Shown here in pieces: positions 8,748 to 17,079 of a stretch of DNA of 64,000 nt. Source of the DNA: Sphingobacteriaceae bacterium GW460-11-11-14-LB5 (lineage in GTDB: Bacteria; Bacteroidota; Bacteroidia; Sphingobacteriales; Sphingobacteriaceae); the NCBI GenBank assembly GCA_002151545.1, contig CP021237.1, positions 5,890,001 to 5,954,000 on the forward strand, written 5' to 3'. The position numbers and the translations under genes were made by a program. The stretch's first letter is position 1, and each line of letters opens with the position of its first letter. Below the pieces are notes generated by a model. It was not told where the DNA came from. It did no database searches and worked only from the letters and a program-made list of their open reading frames with translations.

Positions 8748-9419
8748 ATGAAAAACCTTATTTTTTGCCTGGTACTACTTTTCGCAGGCTCGCTGCATTC
8801 ACAAACCATCAAATTCACAGTAGAGGGGGTGGTCCAAAATCCTAAAAGCGCAAAATTTGCTTACCTGGTCAGTATGGCACCAGTAGCCGGAAAAGCAAAT
8901 TTGTTTTTGGTCAGGCCAATGGAGGGGAATCATTTTCAATTATCGGCTACATCCGATTTAGAAGGACAACTTTTAAGAAACGGGTTTATCTTTATCGATG
9001 AACGTGGCGATATTACTTTAGCTGAAGTAAAGGCCAAAATAAAACAAAAGGTTTGGTATGTGGGTGGCAGTGCTAATCTGAAAAGTATTTTTCTGGAAGA
9101 TGTTAAGTTGGATATTGAAAATCCTTACAATTTGGAACCTGCGAAGATAATTAGTGGAGGGGTTTATCTTCAGCAAACCAAGGATGCCCAGCAGGCACTT
9201 AGAGATAGGACATTGTTAGCTTTCATTAAACAACATGCTGATTCGCCAGTGGCACTTACCCAAGTGGTCTGGGCTGTGAGTTATATCAATGTTCCAAGTT
9301 CTTTGAAAGGGCCTGATTTTGGTACCCCCGAAGAGTTATATGGGGCACTTTCTACCCGTTTGAAGCAAAGTAAGGAGGGATTAGAGATTAAAGAGAAAAT
9401 AGATAAGAAAAAAAAATAA
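8748..9419 (+). CDS. Exported protein of unknown function, paralogue of the gene at 6681
   Basis: A 223-aa protein with a signal peptide (MKNLIFCLVLLFAGSLHSQ) and the same domain layout as the 229-aa protein at 6681. No enzyme motif is visible. It ends in a lysine-rich tail (EIKEKIDKKKK). The 92-bp repeat in front shows that it arose with, or exchanged sequence with, the first copy, yet the proteins have diverged considerably while the flanks stayed alike, which suggests that flank conversion or a later event refreshed the repeat. Function unknown. Confidence 0.8.
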   Translation: MKNLIFCLVLLFAGSLHSQTIKFTVEGVVQNPKSAKFAYLVSMAPVAGKANLFLVRPMEGNHFQLSATSDLEGQLLRNGFIFIDERGDITLAEVKAKIKQKVWYVGGSANLKSIFLEDVKLDIENPYNLEPAKIISGGVYLQQTKDAQQALRDRTLLAFIKQHADSPVALTQVVWAVSYINVPSSLKGPDFGTPEELYGALSTRLKQSKEGLEIKEKIDKKKK

Positions 9420-9489
9420 AGCTTTCTATCAGGTTATATGCTCTTCGTTTTTTGGCAGGATGCTTGCTCTTTTTTGTTAAACCTATGCC

Positions 9490-9936
9490 ATGAGAAAAAT
9501 TTACTATGCCTTTGCCCTTTTATCGCTGCTTGCCATTACATCATGCGGAAAAAAGACTGATAGAGACCGTGCGGTTGCACTTGTCGAATCTAAATATGAA
9601 AATAGTCCTCAGGAATTGAATTTTGATGGCTCCAAATTGGATAGCCTTTACAATATTTCCCCTCAGGCTTATGCCGATAGCCTAAAAAAAGGAAATGAAC
9701 TGGATATTACCTTAGCTGCTTTGGAGAGTCAAATCGAACATTTGAGTCAGGTTGAATCGGATAGTGTAGGATTGATTAGTGCGAAACTCACAAAAGAAAG
9801 ATACCGCCTTTTAGACCTGGCCAAAATCAAACCCACTTTTATAGGCTGGACACTTTCTAATGTAGGTGTTGAAGGAGAGAAACCAGAAGTTTTAAGTTTT
9901 AATTTTGATAAGGGGATTACCAAAATCGTTCCTTAA
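9490..9936 (+). CDS. Small lipoprotein of unknown function
   Basis: A 148-aa protein with a lipoprotein signal: MRKIYYAFALLSLLAITSCGKK, lipid-anchored Cys about residue 19. The mature part is charged, mostly helical and shows repeated D-S-L-Y/S-Y-A-D-S-L patterns (residues 45-75), with no recognised domain. It lies between the thioredoxin group and murB on the same strand. Probably an envelope protein; no function can be assigned. Confidence 0.75.
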   Translation: MRKIYYAFALLSLLAITSCGKKTDRDRAVALVESKYENSPQELNFDGSKLDSLYNISPQAYADSLKKGNELDITLAALESQIEHLSQVESDSVGLISAKLTKERYRLLDLAKIKPTFIGWTLSNVGVEGEKPEVLSFNFDKGITKIVP

Positions 9937-9949
9937 CTATTTTTTATTT

Positions 9950-9957
9950 TACTTTTG
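9950..9957 (+). promoter_or_regulatory. Bacteroidetes -7 promoter box of murB (TACTTTTG)
   Basis: An exact TAnnTTTG match 20 bp before the murB start codon. The expected transcription start is at about 9962, leaving a leader of about 15 bases. No clear -33 box is visible. Confidence 0.45.
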
Positions 9958-9977
9958 CAGCATAACACAAAATCAAC

Positions 9978-10994
9978 ATGCTTCAAATCCAGGAAAATAT
10001 TTCGTTAAAACCCTATAATTCGTTTGGTATCGATGTTAAGGCCAGTTATTTCGCCGAAATAAGCGTTGAAGCAGATTTAATTAAATTGTTTAAGCAAGAG
10101 ATCGTAAAATCTCAAAAACTTCTGGTTATTGGCGGGGGAAGTAATGTACTGTTTACTCAGGATTATGACGGGTTAGTTGTTAAAATCAGCATTAAGGGTA
10201 TTCAGTCTAGCGCTATTGACGGTAAGGTTTTGGTAACAGCCGGCGCCGGTGAAGTATGGAACGATTTTGTGAACTATTGTGTTGCCCATCATTTTGCAGG
10301 TGTAGAAAACTTAAGCCTCATCCCTGGTACGGTTGGTGCATCACCCATACAGAATATTGGTGCTTATGGGGTAGAGCTTAAAGATGTTTTCGAAAGCTGT
10401 ACTGCATTTGAGATCAAAACCGGAAAAATCAAAACCTTTAGTTATGCTGATTGCCACTTCGGTTACCGCGAAAGCATTTTCAAGGGTGAGCTAAAAGGTC
10501 AGTATATTATTACGGCAGTTACTTTCCGTTTGTCGGCAGAAGCAAAAATTAATACTTCCTATGGTGCAATTGAAACCGAGCTGCTAAACAGGGGAATCGA
10601 AAGGCCAAATATTGCCGATGTTTCTGCTGCGGTATCGCATATCCGCGTAAGCAAATTGCCCGATCCATCTACTATTGGTAATGCCGGCAGTTTTTTTAAA
10701 AATCCGGTAATCGAAAAATACGAATTTGCCGATATTGTGGCCAAACACCCCGATGTGGTACACTATGCTACAGCTGATGATAAAATTAAACTGGCAGCAG
10801 GCTGGTTAATTGAACAATGTGGCTGGAAAGGTAAAGTAGTGGGCCAAACCGGTACCTGGAAAAACCAGGCTTTGGTTTTAGTTAACCACGGACAGGCAAC
10901 TGGCACAGAAGTGTACAATTTTTCTGAACAGATTATAGACAGTGTAAAGTCTACTTTTGGAGTCACTTTAGAAAGAGAAGTAAATATTCTGTGA
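9978..10994 (+). CDS. murB: UDP-N-acetylenolpyruvoylglucosamine reductase
   Basis: FAD- and NADPH-dependent cytoplasmic enzyme that reduces UDP-GlcNAc-enolpyruvate to UDP-MurNAc, the second committed step of peptidoglycan synthesis. The 338-aa protein has the FAD-binding segment VIGGGSNVLF (near residue 50), the NLSLIPGTVGASPIQNIGAYG motif (about 111-130) and the active-site stretch GNAGSFFKNPV with the proton-donating Ser. Length fits the type I (E. coli-like) enzyme. It is probably transcribed from its own promoter, with a TACTTTTG box 20 bp upstream. Confidence 0.97.
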   Translation: MLQIQENISLKPYNSFGIDVKASYFAEISVEADLIKLFKQEIVKSQKLLVIGGGSNVLFTQDYDGLVVKISIKGIQSSAIDGKVLVTAGAGEVWNDFVNYCVAHHFAGVENLSLIPGTVGASPIQNIGAYGVELKDVFESCTAFEIKTGKIKTFSYADCHFGYRESIFKGELKGQYIITAVTFRLSAEAKINTSYGAIETELLNRGIERPNIADVSAAVSHIRVSKLPDPSTIGNAGSFFKNPVIEKYEFADIVAKHPDVVHYATADDKIKLAAGWLIEQCGWKGKVVGQTGTWKNQALVLVNHGQATGTEVYNFSEQIIDSVKSTFGVTLEREVNIL

Positions 10995-11123
10995 CGAAAG
11001 CTCGTCCTCAGGTAGTTGCGCGCTTTTGGCCCCATGCCAGAAAATTTTGGTACTAAGTTTGTTTAGGTTTAAGCGAATGGACAATAACTCATTTGTTTTT
11101 TTAACTACCTAAAGCTAAATATC

Positions 11124-11654
11124 ATGACAAAATTTGAATTCAATCATCTGGTTAATCATCACTCGGTATCGCTTAGATCTTATGCTTTAAATTTTACTAA
11201 AGACGCAGAAGACGCAAATGATTTGGTTCAGGATACCATGCTGAAAGCGATCACTTATTACAATAAGTTTAAAGAGGGTACGAATTTAAAAGGTTGGTTG
11301 TTTACCATCATGAAAAATACTTTCATTAATAACTATCGCCGACTGGTGAAAACCAATACTTTAATTACGCAGAGTGAGGATATTTCTTCTGCAAACCTTT
11401 CATATAGTGCAACTAAAAATCAGGCTGAAAGTAAATTTGTGCTGGGCGATATTGATAAAGCGCTTTCACAATTACCAGAAGAGTATTATGTGCCTTTTAT
11501 CCGTTATTTTGAAGGGTATAAATATCACGAAATTGCAGATATGTTAGCTATTCCGATTGGAACCGTAAAAACGCGTATCCACGTAGCAAGAGGAATTCTT
11601 AAAAAATATCTAAAAACCTATTCTAAAGAAATTGCCACATCAGAAGTGGCTTAA
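11124..11654 (+). CDS. ECF-type RNA polymerase sigma factor
   Basis: A 176-aa sigma-70 family protein with region 2 (residues about 20-85, DLVQDTMLKAITYYNKFKEG and KGWLFTIMKN) and region 4 (about 118-170, LPEEYYVPFIRYFEGYKYHEIADML then GTVKTRIHVARG). No anti-sigma gene is adjacent. From general knowledge, a sigma factor of this kind often stands beside crtI in sphingobacteria; here crtI is the next gene but faces the other way. The target genes are not known; carotenoid control is a guess from position. Confidence 0.93.
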   Translation: MTKFEFNHLVNHHSVSLRSYALNFTKDAEDANDLVQDTMLKAITYYNKFKEGTNLKGWLFTIMKNTFINNYRRLVKTNTLITQSEDISSANLSYSATKNQAESKFVLGDIDKALSQLPEEYYVPFIRYFEGYKYHEIADMLAIPIGTVKTRIHVARGILKKYLKTYSKEIATSEVA

Positions 11655-11676
11655 GATACATCCATCGAAAAACTAG

Positions 11677-11710
11677 AGGCTCAGATTTATCTGGGCCTTT
11701 TTTGTTTTTA
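11677..11710 (+). terminator. Rho-independent terminator of the sigma factor gene
   Basis: Stem AGGCTCAGAT / ATCTGGGCCT with a 2-base loop, followed by a T-tract, 22 bp past the stop codon of the sigma factor gene. Confidence 0.8.
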
Positions 11711-11725
11711 TTCCCACAAGAGACA

Positions 11726-11813
11726 CGTCATCCCGAGAGATCCGTCTTGATAAATTTAGCTTCGCTGAGCACTACGTGGTTCTCGACTGTGTTGCACTCT
11801 GCTCGAAATGACG
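11726..11813. repeat. REP-like element bounded by CGTCAT / ATGACG
   Basis: An 88-bp imperfect palindrome whose ends are CGTCATcCCGAG and CTCGAAATGACG, with inner TCTCGAC and GAGAGATCC arms. It matches in plan the element at 53040-53112 (same GTCATT/AATGAC ends and TCGAG/CGAGA interior) and is typical of dispersed intergenic repeats in Pedobacter-like genomes. Confidence 0.6.
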
Positions 11814-11936
11814 ACATAGGAATATTTTATACTTTTAAATCTATCTGTTATTTGTATTGATGGTATACGATAAACCGAAACTAAGGGTGACGGTTGGACT
11901 CTAAAAAGGACATTACCAAAATGTTGTTAAAAGCAA

Positions 11937-11959
11937 AAGGCCTGAAAAATTCAGGCCTT
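11937..11959. terminator. Bidirectional hairpin terminator between sigma factor and crtI
   Basis: Perfect 10-bp stem AAGGCCTGAA / TTCAGGCCTT with a 3-base loop. A short T-rich tail on the plus side and A-rich sequence on the other side would allow it to stop transcription from both directions. Confidence 0.6.
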
Positions 11960-12125
11960 ATTTGCTTATCATATATTTGGTTAGTTGATTCTTATTTTTT
12001 CTTTCAACAATTCGCCTTCTCTCTTATTTCGAAACAAATGCAAACCCCGAACGATTATGTGTTTTGAAGCTTTTTTGCAGTGTTTTTGTTTTGTGGTTAT
12101 AAAGATAAGGGAAATTTTAAATTTG

Positions 12126-13607
12126 TCAAGCTTTTTTTAACTTTTTTTTTATTTCTTTTGCTACCACTTGCCCGGAGATGATTGCAGGTGGTACACCAGG
12201 CCCCGGAACGGTTAATTGTCCGGTGTATAAAAAATTCGTTACCTTACTTTTCATTTTAGGTTTTAAAAAAGCAGTTTGTTTCAAAGTGTTTGCTAATCCA
12301 TACGCATTTCCTTTAAAAGCATGGTAGTCGGCTACAAAATCGTTCATGGCATAACTGCGCTTAAACAAAATGTGGTCACGAATGTCATTCCCGGTTAAAT
12401 TTTTAAAGCGATCGGTTAACAAATTGAAGTATGCTTCCATTTTGCTTTCGCTATCTTTTAAATCAGGTGCTACCGGAATTAAAAAGAAAAGATTCTCGCA
12501 GCCTTCCGGTGCTACGCTTTTATCTGTTACCGAAGGACAGCATACATAAAATAGCGGTTTTGACGGCCATTGCGGATGGGTGTAGATTTCTTCAGCATGT
12601 TGATCAAAATCTTCATCAAAAAATAAGTTATGGTGTAATATGTTGTTCAGCTTTTTATTTAATCCCACATAGAACAAAAGGCAGGAAGGCGCCATGGTTC
12701 TTTCGTCCCAGTATTTTTCGCTGTAATTGCGGTAAGGTTTATCAAAAAGATGCTGATCGATATGGTGATAATCGGCATTGCCGACCACAAAGTCGCTTTT
12801 AAAATTTCCCTTATTCGTAATTACGTACTCTGCCAGGTTGTTTGTTACTTCAATTTTGGTTACTTCGGTATTAAAAATAAATTTTACGCCTTCGCTTTCA
12901 GCTATTTGTTGCATGGCGGCTACAATTTTGTGCATACCACCCATGGGGTACCAGGTGCCTAATACAAGGTCGGCGTAGTTCATCAAACTGTATAAAGCCG
13001 GTGTATTTTGTGGCGTGGCACCTAAAAACAGAACCGGGAATTCTAACAATTTTCTCAAGCGATCATTTTTGAACAAATGGTGCACATGTTTCCGCATATT
13101 GCCCAAAAGTTGAAGTTTAATACCGCTTATGGCTAACCTTGGGTCGAAATATTCCATTACGCTGTGCGAGGGTTTAAAAACGTATTCATTCATGCCCACA
13201 TCGTATTTGTATTTGGCCTGATCGAGAAAATAGGTTAGGTTTTTGCTGCTTCCTGGCTCCAGCTTTTCAAATAAAGCGTATAAATCAGCTAATGTTGCCG
13301 GAACATCAATAGTATCTTTTTTGCCAAAATAAATCCGGTAAGAAGGACTTAACCTTTTTAGTGTATAAAAATCAGAAGCTGTTTTGCCAAAAAGCTTGTA
13401 ATAGTTTTCAAACACATCGGGCATCCAGTACCAACTTGGGCCCATATCGAAAAGAAAACCGTCTTTTTGCCAGCTCCGGGCCCTGCCGCCAGCCATTTCA
13501 TTTTTCTCGATAACTGTAACATCGCAACCATCTTTAGCCAATAAAGCTGCCGCAGCCAAACCTGCAAAACCAGCGCCGATAATGGTAACCGTGGGTTTTT
13601 TCTCCAT
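12126..13607 (-). CDS. crtI: Phytoene desaturase / carotenoid isomerase family flavoprotein
   Basis: FAD-dependent enzyme that introduces the conjugated double bonds of phytoene to give lycopene. The 493-aa sequence begins with the dinucleotide-binding motif IIGAGFAGLAAAALLAKDG followed by IEKNEMAGGRARS, and ends with the conserved CrtI C-terminal block YTGQLTVPGPGVPPAIISGQ. Length fits. It is divergent from the small gene and lycopene cyclase to the right, and no phytoene synthase gene is next to it, although crtI and crtB usually form a pair. Start at 13607 gives the FAD motif near residue 8, as expected. Confidence 0.95.
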   Translation of the reverse strand: MEKKPTVTIIGAGFAGLAAAALLAKDGCDVTVIEKNEMAGGRARSWQKDGFLFDMGPSWYWMPDVFENYYKLFGKTASDFYTLKRLSPSYRIYFGKKDTIDVPATLADLYALFEKLEPGSSKNLTYFLDQAKYKYDVGMNEYVFKPSHSVMEYFDPRLAISGIKLQLLGNMRKHVHHLFKNDRLRKLLEFPVLFLGATPQNTPALYSLMNYADLVLGTWYPMGGMHKIVAAMQQIAESEGVKFIFNTEVTKIEVTNNLAEYVITNKGNFKSDFVVGNADYHHIDQHLFDKPYRNYSEKYWDERTMAPSCLLFYVGLNKKLNNILHHNLFFDEDFDQHAEEIYTHPQWPSKPLFYVCCPSVTDKSVAPEGCENLFFLIPVAPDLKDSESKMEAYFNLLTDRFKNLTGNDIRDHILFKRSYAMNDFVADYHAFKGNAYGLANTLKQTAFLKPKMKSKVTNFLYTGQLTVPGPGVPPAIISGQVVAKEIKKKLKKA

Positions 13608-13830
13608 GGTGTAAATAAAGGAATTTTATTGCGTTTTGTTTTTGTTATTCTAATATTCTATTATTCTGCACCTGATGCAAAATCTTTAAAGCATGTAGGG
13701 TATAGGCGATTAATAAAACATAGGTTTTGCCATTAAGGAGTTAAGCAAGTTAAGCGGGATTATCTTAATGCCCTTAATTTCTTAATGTTTAAGCGTGAAT
13801 ATCTGCAAAGAGAACTCCTGATAGATTTCT

Positions 13831-13838
13831 TACCTTTG
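13831..13838 (+). promoter_or_regulatory. Bacteroidetes -7 promoter box (TACCTTTG)
   Basis: An exact TAnnTTTG match only 10 bp before the ATG at 13848. If it is used, the mRNA of the next gene would have a leader of about 5 bases, near-leaderless. It also shows that the longer open frame starting at 13785 is probably not the real start. Confidence 0.45.
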
Positions 13839-13847
13839 CCTAAACTC

Positions 13848-14378
13848 ATGATTAAACTACGCATTATATTTTTTCTGCTATTGGCAGCAAGCCATGTTAC
13901 TTACGCTCAGTTAACTGCTCAGGAAATTTCGATATTAAAAACGAATATGGTTAAGGCGGTAGAAAACTCCAGGCTAACCGACTCGTTGTTTACCAGGCTG
14001 AACAAACTGCCCAATAAAACCGCACTGATAACCGGCTATACCGGCACATTAGAGGCGCTTAAAGCCAAGCACTCATGGAATCCATACAACAAGATCAGGT
14101 ATGTGAGCCGATCCCTTAAAACCATGCAAAAAGCAATTGATATGGATAAAGAAAATATGGAAATCCGTTTTATGCGGTTTTCGATTGAATTTTATACCCC
14201 TTCCTTCCTCGGCTTCAGCAAAGATTTAGCACTGGATAAAAAAGAGATCGTTAAACATTATCAAAATGAAAATTTTGGTCTTGCCGATCGCGAGCTGGTT
14301 AAAAACGTAGCTAAATTTATGATCGACAGTAAAAAATGTACGCCAGCTGAAGTTAAAATTTTAACAAAACACCTTTAG
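13848..14378 (+). CDS. Exported protein of unknown function in the carotenoid cluster
   Basis: A 176-aa protein with a signal peptide (MIKLRIIFFLLLAASHVTYAQ). The open frame extends upstream to 13785, but the signal peptide and the -7 box at 13831 favour the ATG at 13848. The mature part is helical, with no catalytic motif I recognise. It is one base away from the lycopene cyclase gene and clearly co-transcribed with it. A gene of this size is commonly found among sphingobacterial crt genes, which suggests a role in pigment formation, but the function is not known to me. Confidence 0.8.
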   Translation: MIKLRIIFFLLLAASHVTYAQLTAQEISILKTNMVKAVENSRLTDSLFTRLNKLPNKTALITGYTGTLEALKAKHSWNPYNKIRYVSRSLKTMQKAIDMDKENMEIRFMRFSIEFYTPSFLGFSKDLALDKKEIVKHYQNENFGLADRELVKNVAKFMIDSKKCTPAEVKILTKHL

Positions 14379-14379
14379 T

Positions 14380-15066
14380 ATGAATTATACCTACCTGCTG
14401 ATTAATCTTGGCGTAATTTTCTTTCCCCTGGTTTTGTCGTTCGATAAAAAGGTGCATTTTTTTAGCAAATGGAAATTTGTATTCCCTGCAATACTCATTA
14501 CAGGTCTGGTGTTTTTAATTTGGGATATCCTGTTTACCAAACTCAATGTATGGTCTTTTAATCCCGATTACCTTATTGGGGTAAATCTTTTGGGATTACC
14601 CTTAGAAGAGATCCTGTTCTTTTTAACTGTTCCCTATGCCTGTGTATTTATTTACGAATGTTTAAATGCCTACTTTCCTAAAAACAACCTGCAAAAGTAC
14701 AGTCTGGCCGTCAGTAATTTGTTCCTGGGGCTTTGTGTAGCCATTTTATTTTTTGGTTATAACAGGTGGTATACGCTGATCAATTTTGGCTTTTTATTTA
14801 TGGTGCTGGCCTATGTTGAATATGTGAATGTGGAGTTCAGGTTTATGTACAAATTCTACAGGGCCTACCTGGTTTCGCTGATTCCCTTTTATATTGTAAA
14901 CGGCTTTTTAACTTCTATTCCTGTAGTGATGTATAACGATCAGCAAAACCTTGGTTTTAGAGTAGGTACTATTCCTTTTGAGGATCATTTTTATTTAATG
15001 GGGCTGTTGTTGATGAATATTTACCTCTACGAAGTTTTTAAAAGCAAGGACGTTAAAAGAACTTAA
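14380..15066 (+). CDS. crtYcd: Lycopene beta-cyclase, fused CrtYc-CrtYd membrane type
   Basis: Integral membrane enzyme that closes both ends of lycopene to give beta-carotene. The 228-aa protein has about six to seven hydrophobic helices and the duplicated acidic motif of the heterodimeric-type cyclases: PLEEILFF near residue 80 and PFEDHFYLMG near residue 205, each at the head of a membrane segment. In actinobacteria the halves are separate proteins (CrtYc, CrtYd); in Bacteroidetes they are fused as here. It starts one base after the preceding stop codon. With the CrtZ-type enzyme at 6.2 kb it would give zeaxanthin. Confidence 0.9.
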   Translation: MNYTYLLINLGVIFFPLVLSFDKKVHFFSKWKFVFPAILITGLVFLIWDILFTKLNVWSFNPDYLIGVNLLGLPLEEILFFLTVPYACVFIYECLNAYFPKNNLQKYSLAVSNLFLGLCVAILFFGYNRWYTLINFGFLFMVLAYVEYVNVEFRFMYKFYRAYLVSLIPFYIVNGFLTSIPVVMYNDQQNLGFRVGTIPFEDHFYLMGLLLMNIYLYEVFKSKDVKRT

Positions 15067-15085
15067 AGGAGTGTTTAAAAATTAG

Positions 15086-15345
15086 GAAATGATTGGTCTG
15101 TGGTTCTTGGAGGCTGGCAGTCCCGCTTTACGCTTTACTCCGTTGCACTTCGTGTTCGCTCCAATCGTGTTTACGGACAAGGGGTTGTGCCTTGTAAACC
15201 AGCAAATGAAATGCTGCTAGGGTCACCTAGCCCCGGTTGAAGTGTTACCCTGCAGCAAAGAGGTATCCCGAAGTTTCGGGAAAGCGTATAAGCGTAAAAC
15301 GGGAAGTAACTTGGTGCTTTGTAGCGAACTTGCGCTCCAAAAACA
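15086..15345. repeat. Dispersed ~250-bp intergenic repeat, copy 1
   Basis: This non-coding stretch shares an ordered series of words with 44247-44470: GAAATGATTG, TTCTTGGAGGCT, GTCCCGC, CGCTTTA, GGGGTTGT, AAATGAAATGCTG, GTTGAAG or GTTTGAAG, and CTTGGTGCTTTG or CCTGGTGTTTTG. Spacing is roughly kept. It contains several internal palindromes (for example ATCCCGAAGTTTCGGGA). No coding frame is supported. It may be a non-autonomous mobile repeat or a structured RNA; I cannot tell. Confidence 0.65.
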
Positions 15346-15455
15346 ATAGCTAATCAAGCATGTAAGGCATCGAAGGTAATATAAGCTTATATGATACTTA
15401 AATTTCTTATCTGGTTAAAAACCTTTTTGTTTATCTTCAACCCGAAATTAATTAA

Positions 15456-15698
15456 ATGGATTTACCCAGCTATACCAAGCAGCAACTCGCCTTACGCAAC
15501 GGCCAAGACAAACCTCAAATATGGGTGGCTTATAAAGGCTTGATCTACGATATGACCGATAGCAGGCTGTGGCGGAACGGTAAACATTATGAACACTGGG
15601 CCGGTCAGGATTTAACCGACGAACTACCCGATGCACCCCACACCGAAGCTGTTTTCGAAAATTTCGTACCGATAGCCATATTGGTTTCACCCAATTGA
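15456..15698 (+). CDS. Cytochrome b5-like heme-binding protein
   Basis: A complete 80-aa protein that consists of a single cytochrome b5-like domain: VAYKGLIYDMTDSRLW, then HYEHWAGQDLTDELPDAPH with His residues spaced as the two heme ligands of this family. No signal peptide or membrane segment, so it is likely cytosolic. It stands alone between a non-coding repeat and a kinase gene on the other strand. The redox partner is unknown. Confidence 0.85.
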   Translation: MDLPSYTKQQLALRNGQDKPQIWVAYKGLIYDMTDSRLWRNGKHYEHWAGQDLTDELPDAPHTEAVFENFVPIAILVSPN

Positions 15699-15746
15699 TT
15701 TTAATAAGCGTAGATTGTTCAGCGAAGATTTTACTCTATAAAAAAA

Positions 15747-15783
15747 CTGCAGATTTAAAAGAAATTCATCTTTAAACCTGCAG
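15747..15783. terminator. Hairpin between convergent genes
   Basis: Inverted repeat CTGCAGATTTAAA.. / ..TTTAAACCTGCAG with an A-run on its left side, so it would work as a terminator for the minus-strand kinase gene (end 15839). Mismatches make the stem imperfect. Confidence 0.45.
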
Positions 15784-15838
15784 CTCAATTTATCTGCAGT
15801 ACGAAACAGGAAACTGCCTATTGAAAACTGTTAACTGA

Positions 15839-16759
15839 TTACACTTCAATCGTAAAAGCACTTAAGCTTACAAATTCCTGAATTCTTGCAGCAACTTCTT
15901 CATCCGTTAAATTTAATAACTTCTCTGTTCCGAATTTTTCTACACAGAAAGAAGCCAATGCTGAGCCATAAATGATGGCGTTTTTCATGTTATTGAAGTT
16001 GATTGTGCCCACTTTAGCCAAATAACCGATAAAACCTCCTGCGAAAGTATCGCCGGCGCCAGTTGGATCAAATACTTCTGCCAAAGGCAAAGCCGGAGCA
16101 GAGAAAATCTGGTCTTCGTGGAATAACAATGCACCATGTTCGCCTTTTTTAATAATCAGGTATTTAGGCCCCATTGCAAGGATTTTTTTAGCAGCTTTAA
16201 CCAACGAGTATTCGCCTGATAACTGACGTGCTTCAGCATCGTTAATGGTTAATACATCTACCATTTTAATGGTTTCCAACAAATCATCCATCATAATGTC
16301 CATCCAGAAGTTCATGGTATCCATTACGATTAATTTCGGGCGGTTTTTAAGGCGTTTAATTACCGTTTGCTGCACCTGTGGGGTTAGGTTGCCTAACATC
16401 AGGTATTCGCAGTCCTGATAGCTCTCCGGGATAATCGGGTCGAAATTTTCCAATACATTCAGTTCTGTAATTAAAGTATCGCGGCTATTCATGTCGTTAT
16501 GGTATTTTCCCGACCAGAAAAATGATTTTTCACCTGCTTTAATCTGTAGTCCTTCGGTATCAATACCGTGTGCGGTGAAGGTGTCGATGTCTGATTGATG
16601 AAAATCATCACCCACTACTGCTACAATTTTTGCTTTATTATAAAAGTAAGAAGCTGCTAAACTGGCGTAAGTTGCCGCTCCACCTACAATTTTATCTGTT
16701 TTTCCGAAAGGAGTTTCAATAGCATCAAAAGCTACAGTACCTATGATTATCAGGCTCAT
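15839..16759 (-). CDS. PfkB-family carbohydrate/nucleoside kinase
   Basis: Cytoplasmic ATP-dependent sugar or nucleoside kinase of the ribokinase superfamily. The 306-aa protein shows the N-terminal GGAATYASLAASYF block (residues 27-40), corresponding to PfkB signature 1, and the C-terminal signature DPTGAGDTFAGGFIGYLA near residue 233, with the catalytic Asp of GAGD. The substrate cannot be deduced. It is a single gene, divergent from the tRNA-Asn gene. Confidence 0.92.
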   Translation of the reverse strand: MSLIIIGTVAFDAIETPFGKTDKIVGGAATYASLAASYFYNKAKIVAVVGDDFHQSDIDTFTAHGIDTEGLQIKAGEKSFFWSGKYHNDMNSRDTLITELNVLENFDPIIPESYQDCEYLMLGNLTPQVQQTVIKRLKNRPKLIVMDTMNFWMDIMMDDLLETIKMVDVLTINDAEARQLSGEYSLVKAAKKILAMGPKYLIIKKGEHGALLFHEDQIFSAPALPLAEVFDPTGAGDTFAGGFIGYLAKVGTINFNNMKNAIIYGSALASFCVEKFGTEKLLNLTDEEVAARIQEFVSLSAFTIEV

Positions 16760-16801
16760 ATCTATGTATTAATTTTTTTTTAAAATTTTTCACTGCAAAT
16801 A

Positions 16802-16832
16802 TTGCATAAATAATTTAAAAGCCCTAATATTG
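16802..16832 (+). promoter_or_regulatory. Promoter of tRNA-Asn copy 1
   Basis: TTG (16802-16804), 20-bp spacer, TAATATTG (16825-16832), one mismatch from TAnnTTTG. The same boxes with the same 20-bp spacer precede tRNA-Asn copy 2. The leader between promoter and tRNA is also conserved, including the hairpin TCGTTTtaggAAACGA. Confidence 0.65.
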
Positions 16833-16903
16833 CATTCCCAAAACGAACAAGGCTATGTGTGCCACAAAGTACAGAGAACCTCGTTTTAGGAAACGACCAG
16901 TAC

Positions 16904-16980
16904 TCCTTCTTAGCTCAGCTGGTTAGAGCATCTGACTGTTAATCAGAGGGTCGCTGGTTCGAGCCCAGCAGAGGGAGCCA
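16904..16980 (+). tRNA. tRNA-Asn (anticodon GTT), copy 1, CCA encoded
   Basis: A complete cloverleaf: acceptor TCCTTCT pairs with AGAGGGA, D-stem GCTC/GAGC, anticodon stem TCTGA/TCAGA with loop CTGTTAA (anticodon GTT), T-stem GCTGG/CCAGC with loop TTCGAGC, discriminator G and CCA in the DNA. It is followed at once by a terminator. Parts of the gene are duplicated downstream, around the GIY-YIG gene. Confidence 0.97.
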
Positions 16981-17034
16981 AAACCCGCAACGAAAGTTGC
17001 GGGTTTTTTGCATTTGGGACTGGCGAGAAGTTTA
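16977..17034 (+). repeat. Direct repeat A (tRNA 3' end, terminator and GGCGAGAAGTT tail), copy 1
   Basis: Runs from the tRNA 3' end through the terminator to CTGGCGAGAAGTTTAT. It recurs almost unchanged at 17420-17473 and as the tail only at 18965-18995 (TTTTTGCGATTAGGGCTGGCGAGAAGTTTAT). These copies mark the borders of inserted segments at the tRNA locus. Confidence 0.8.
16981..17009 (+). terminator. Terminator of tRNA-Asn copy 1
   Basis: Stem AACCCGCAAC / GTTGCGGGTT with a GAAA-type loop, then a T-tract. A nearly identical hairpin recurs at 17424-17452 after the tRNA remnant. Confidence 0.9.
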
Positions 17035-17079
17035 TGGGCGTCCAGCAAAGGAACAGATTTCTTATTTTTAAAGATTTTT

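Larger units (their letters stand above)
11655..12125. other. Gene-free spacer between sigma factor and crtI
   Basis: This 471-bp convergent spacer holds a terminator for the sigma gene, one REP-like element and a second strong hairpin near 11937. I see no coding frame with family features in the rest, and the stretch 11982-12125 is AT-rich with nothing recognisable. Confidence 0.6.

Noticed and set aside
15086..15345. Possible known structural RNA (for example 6S RNA or tmRNA) in the spacer after crtYcd
   Set aside because: No diagnostic features such as an alanyl acceptor arm, a tag ORF or the 6S central bulge were found. It is reported only as a dispersed repeat.
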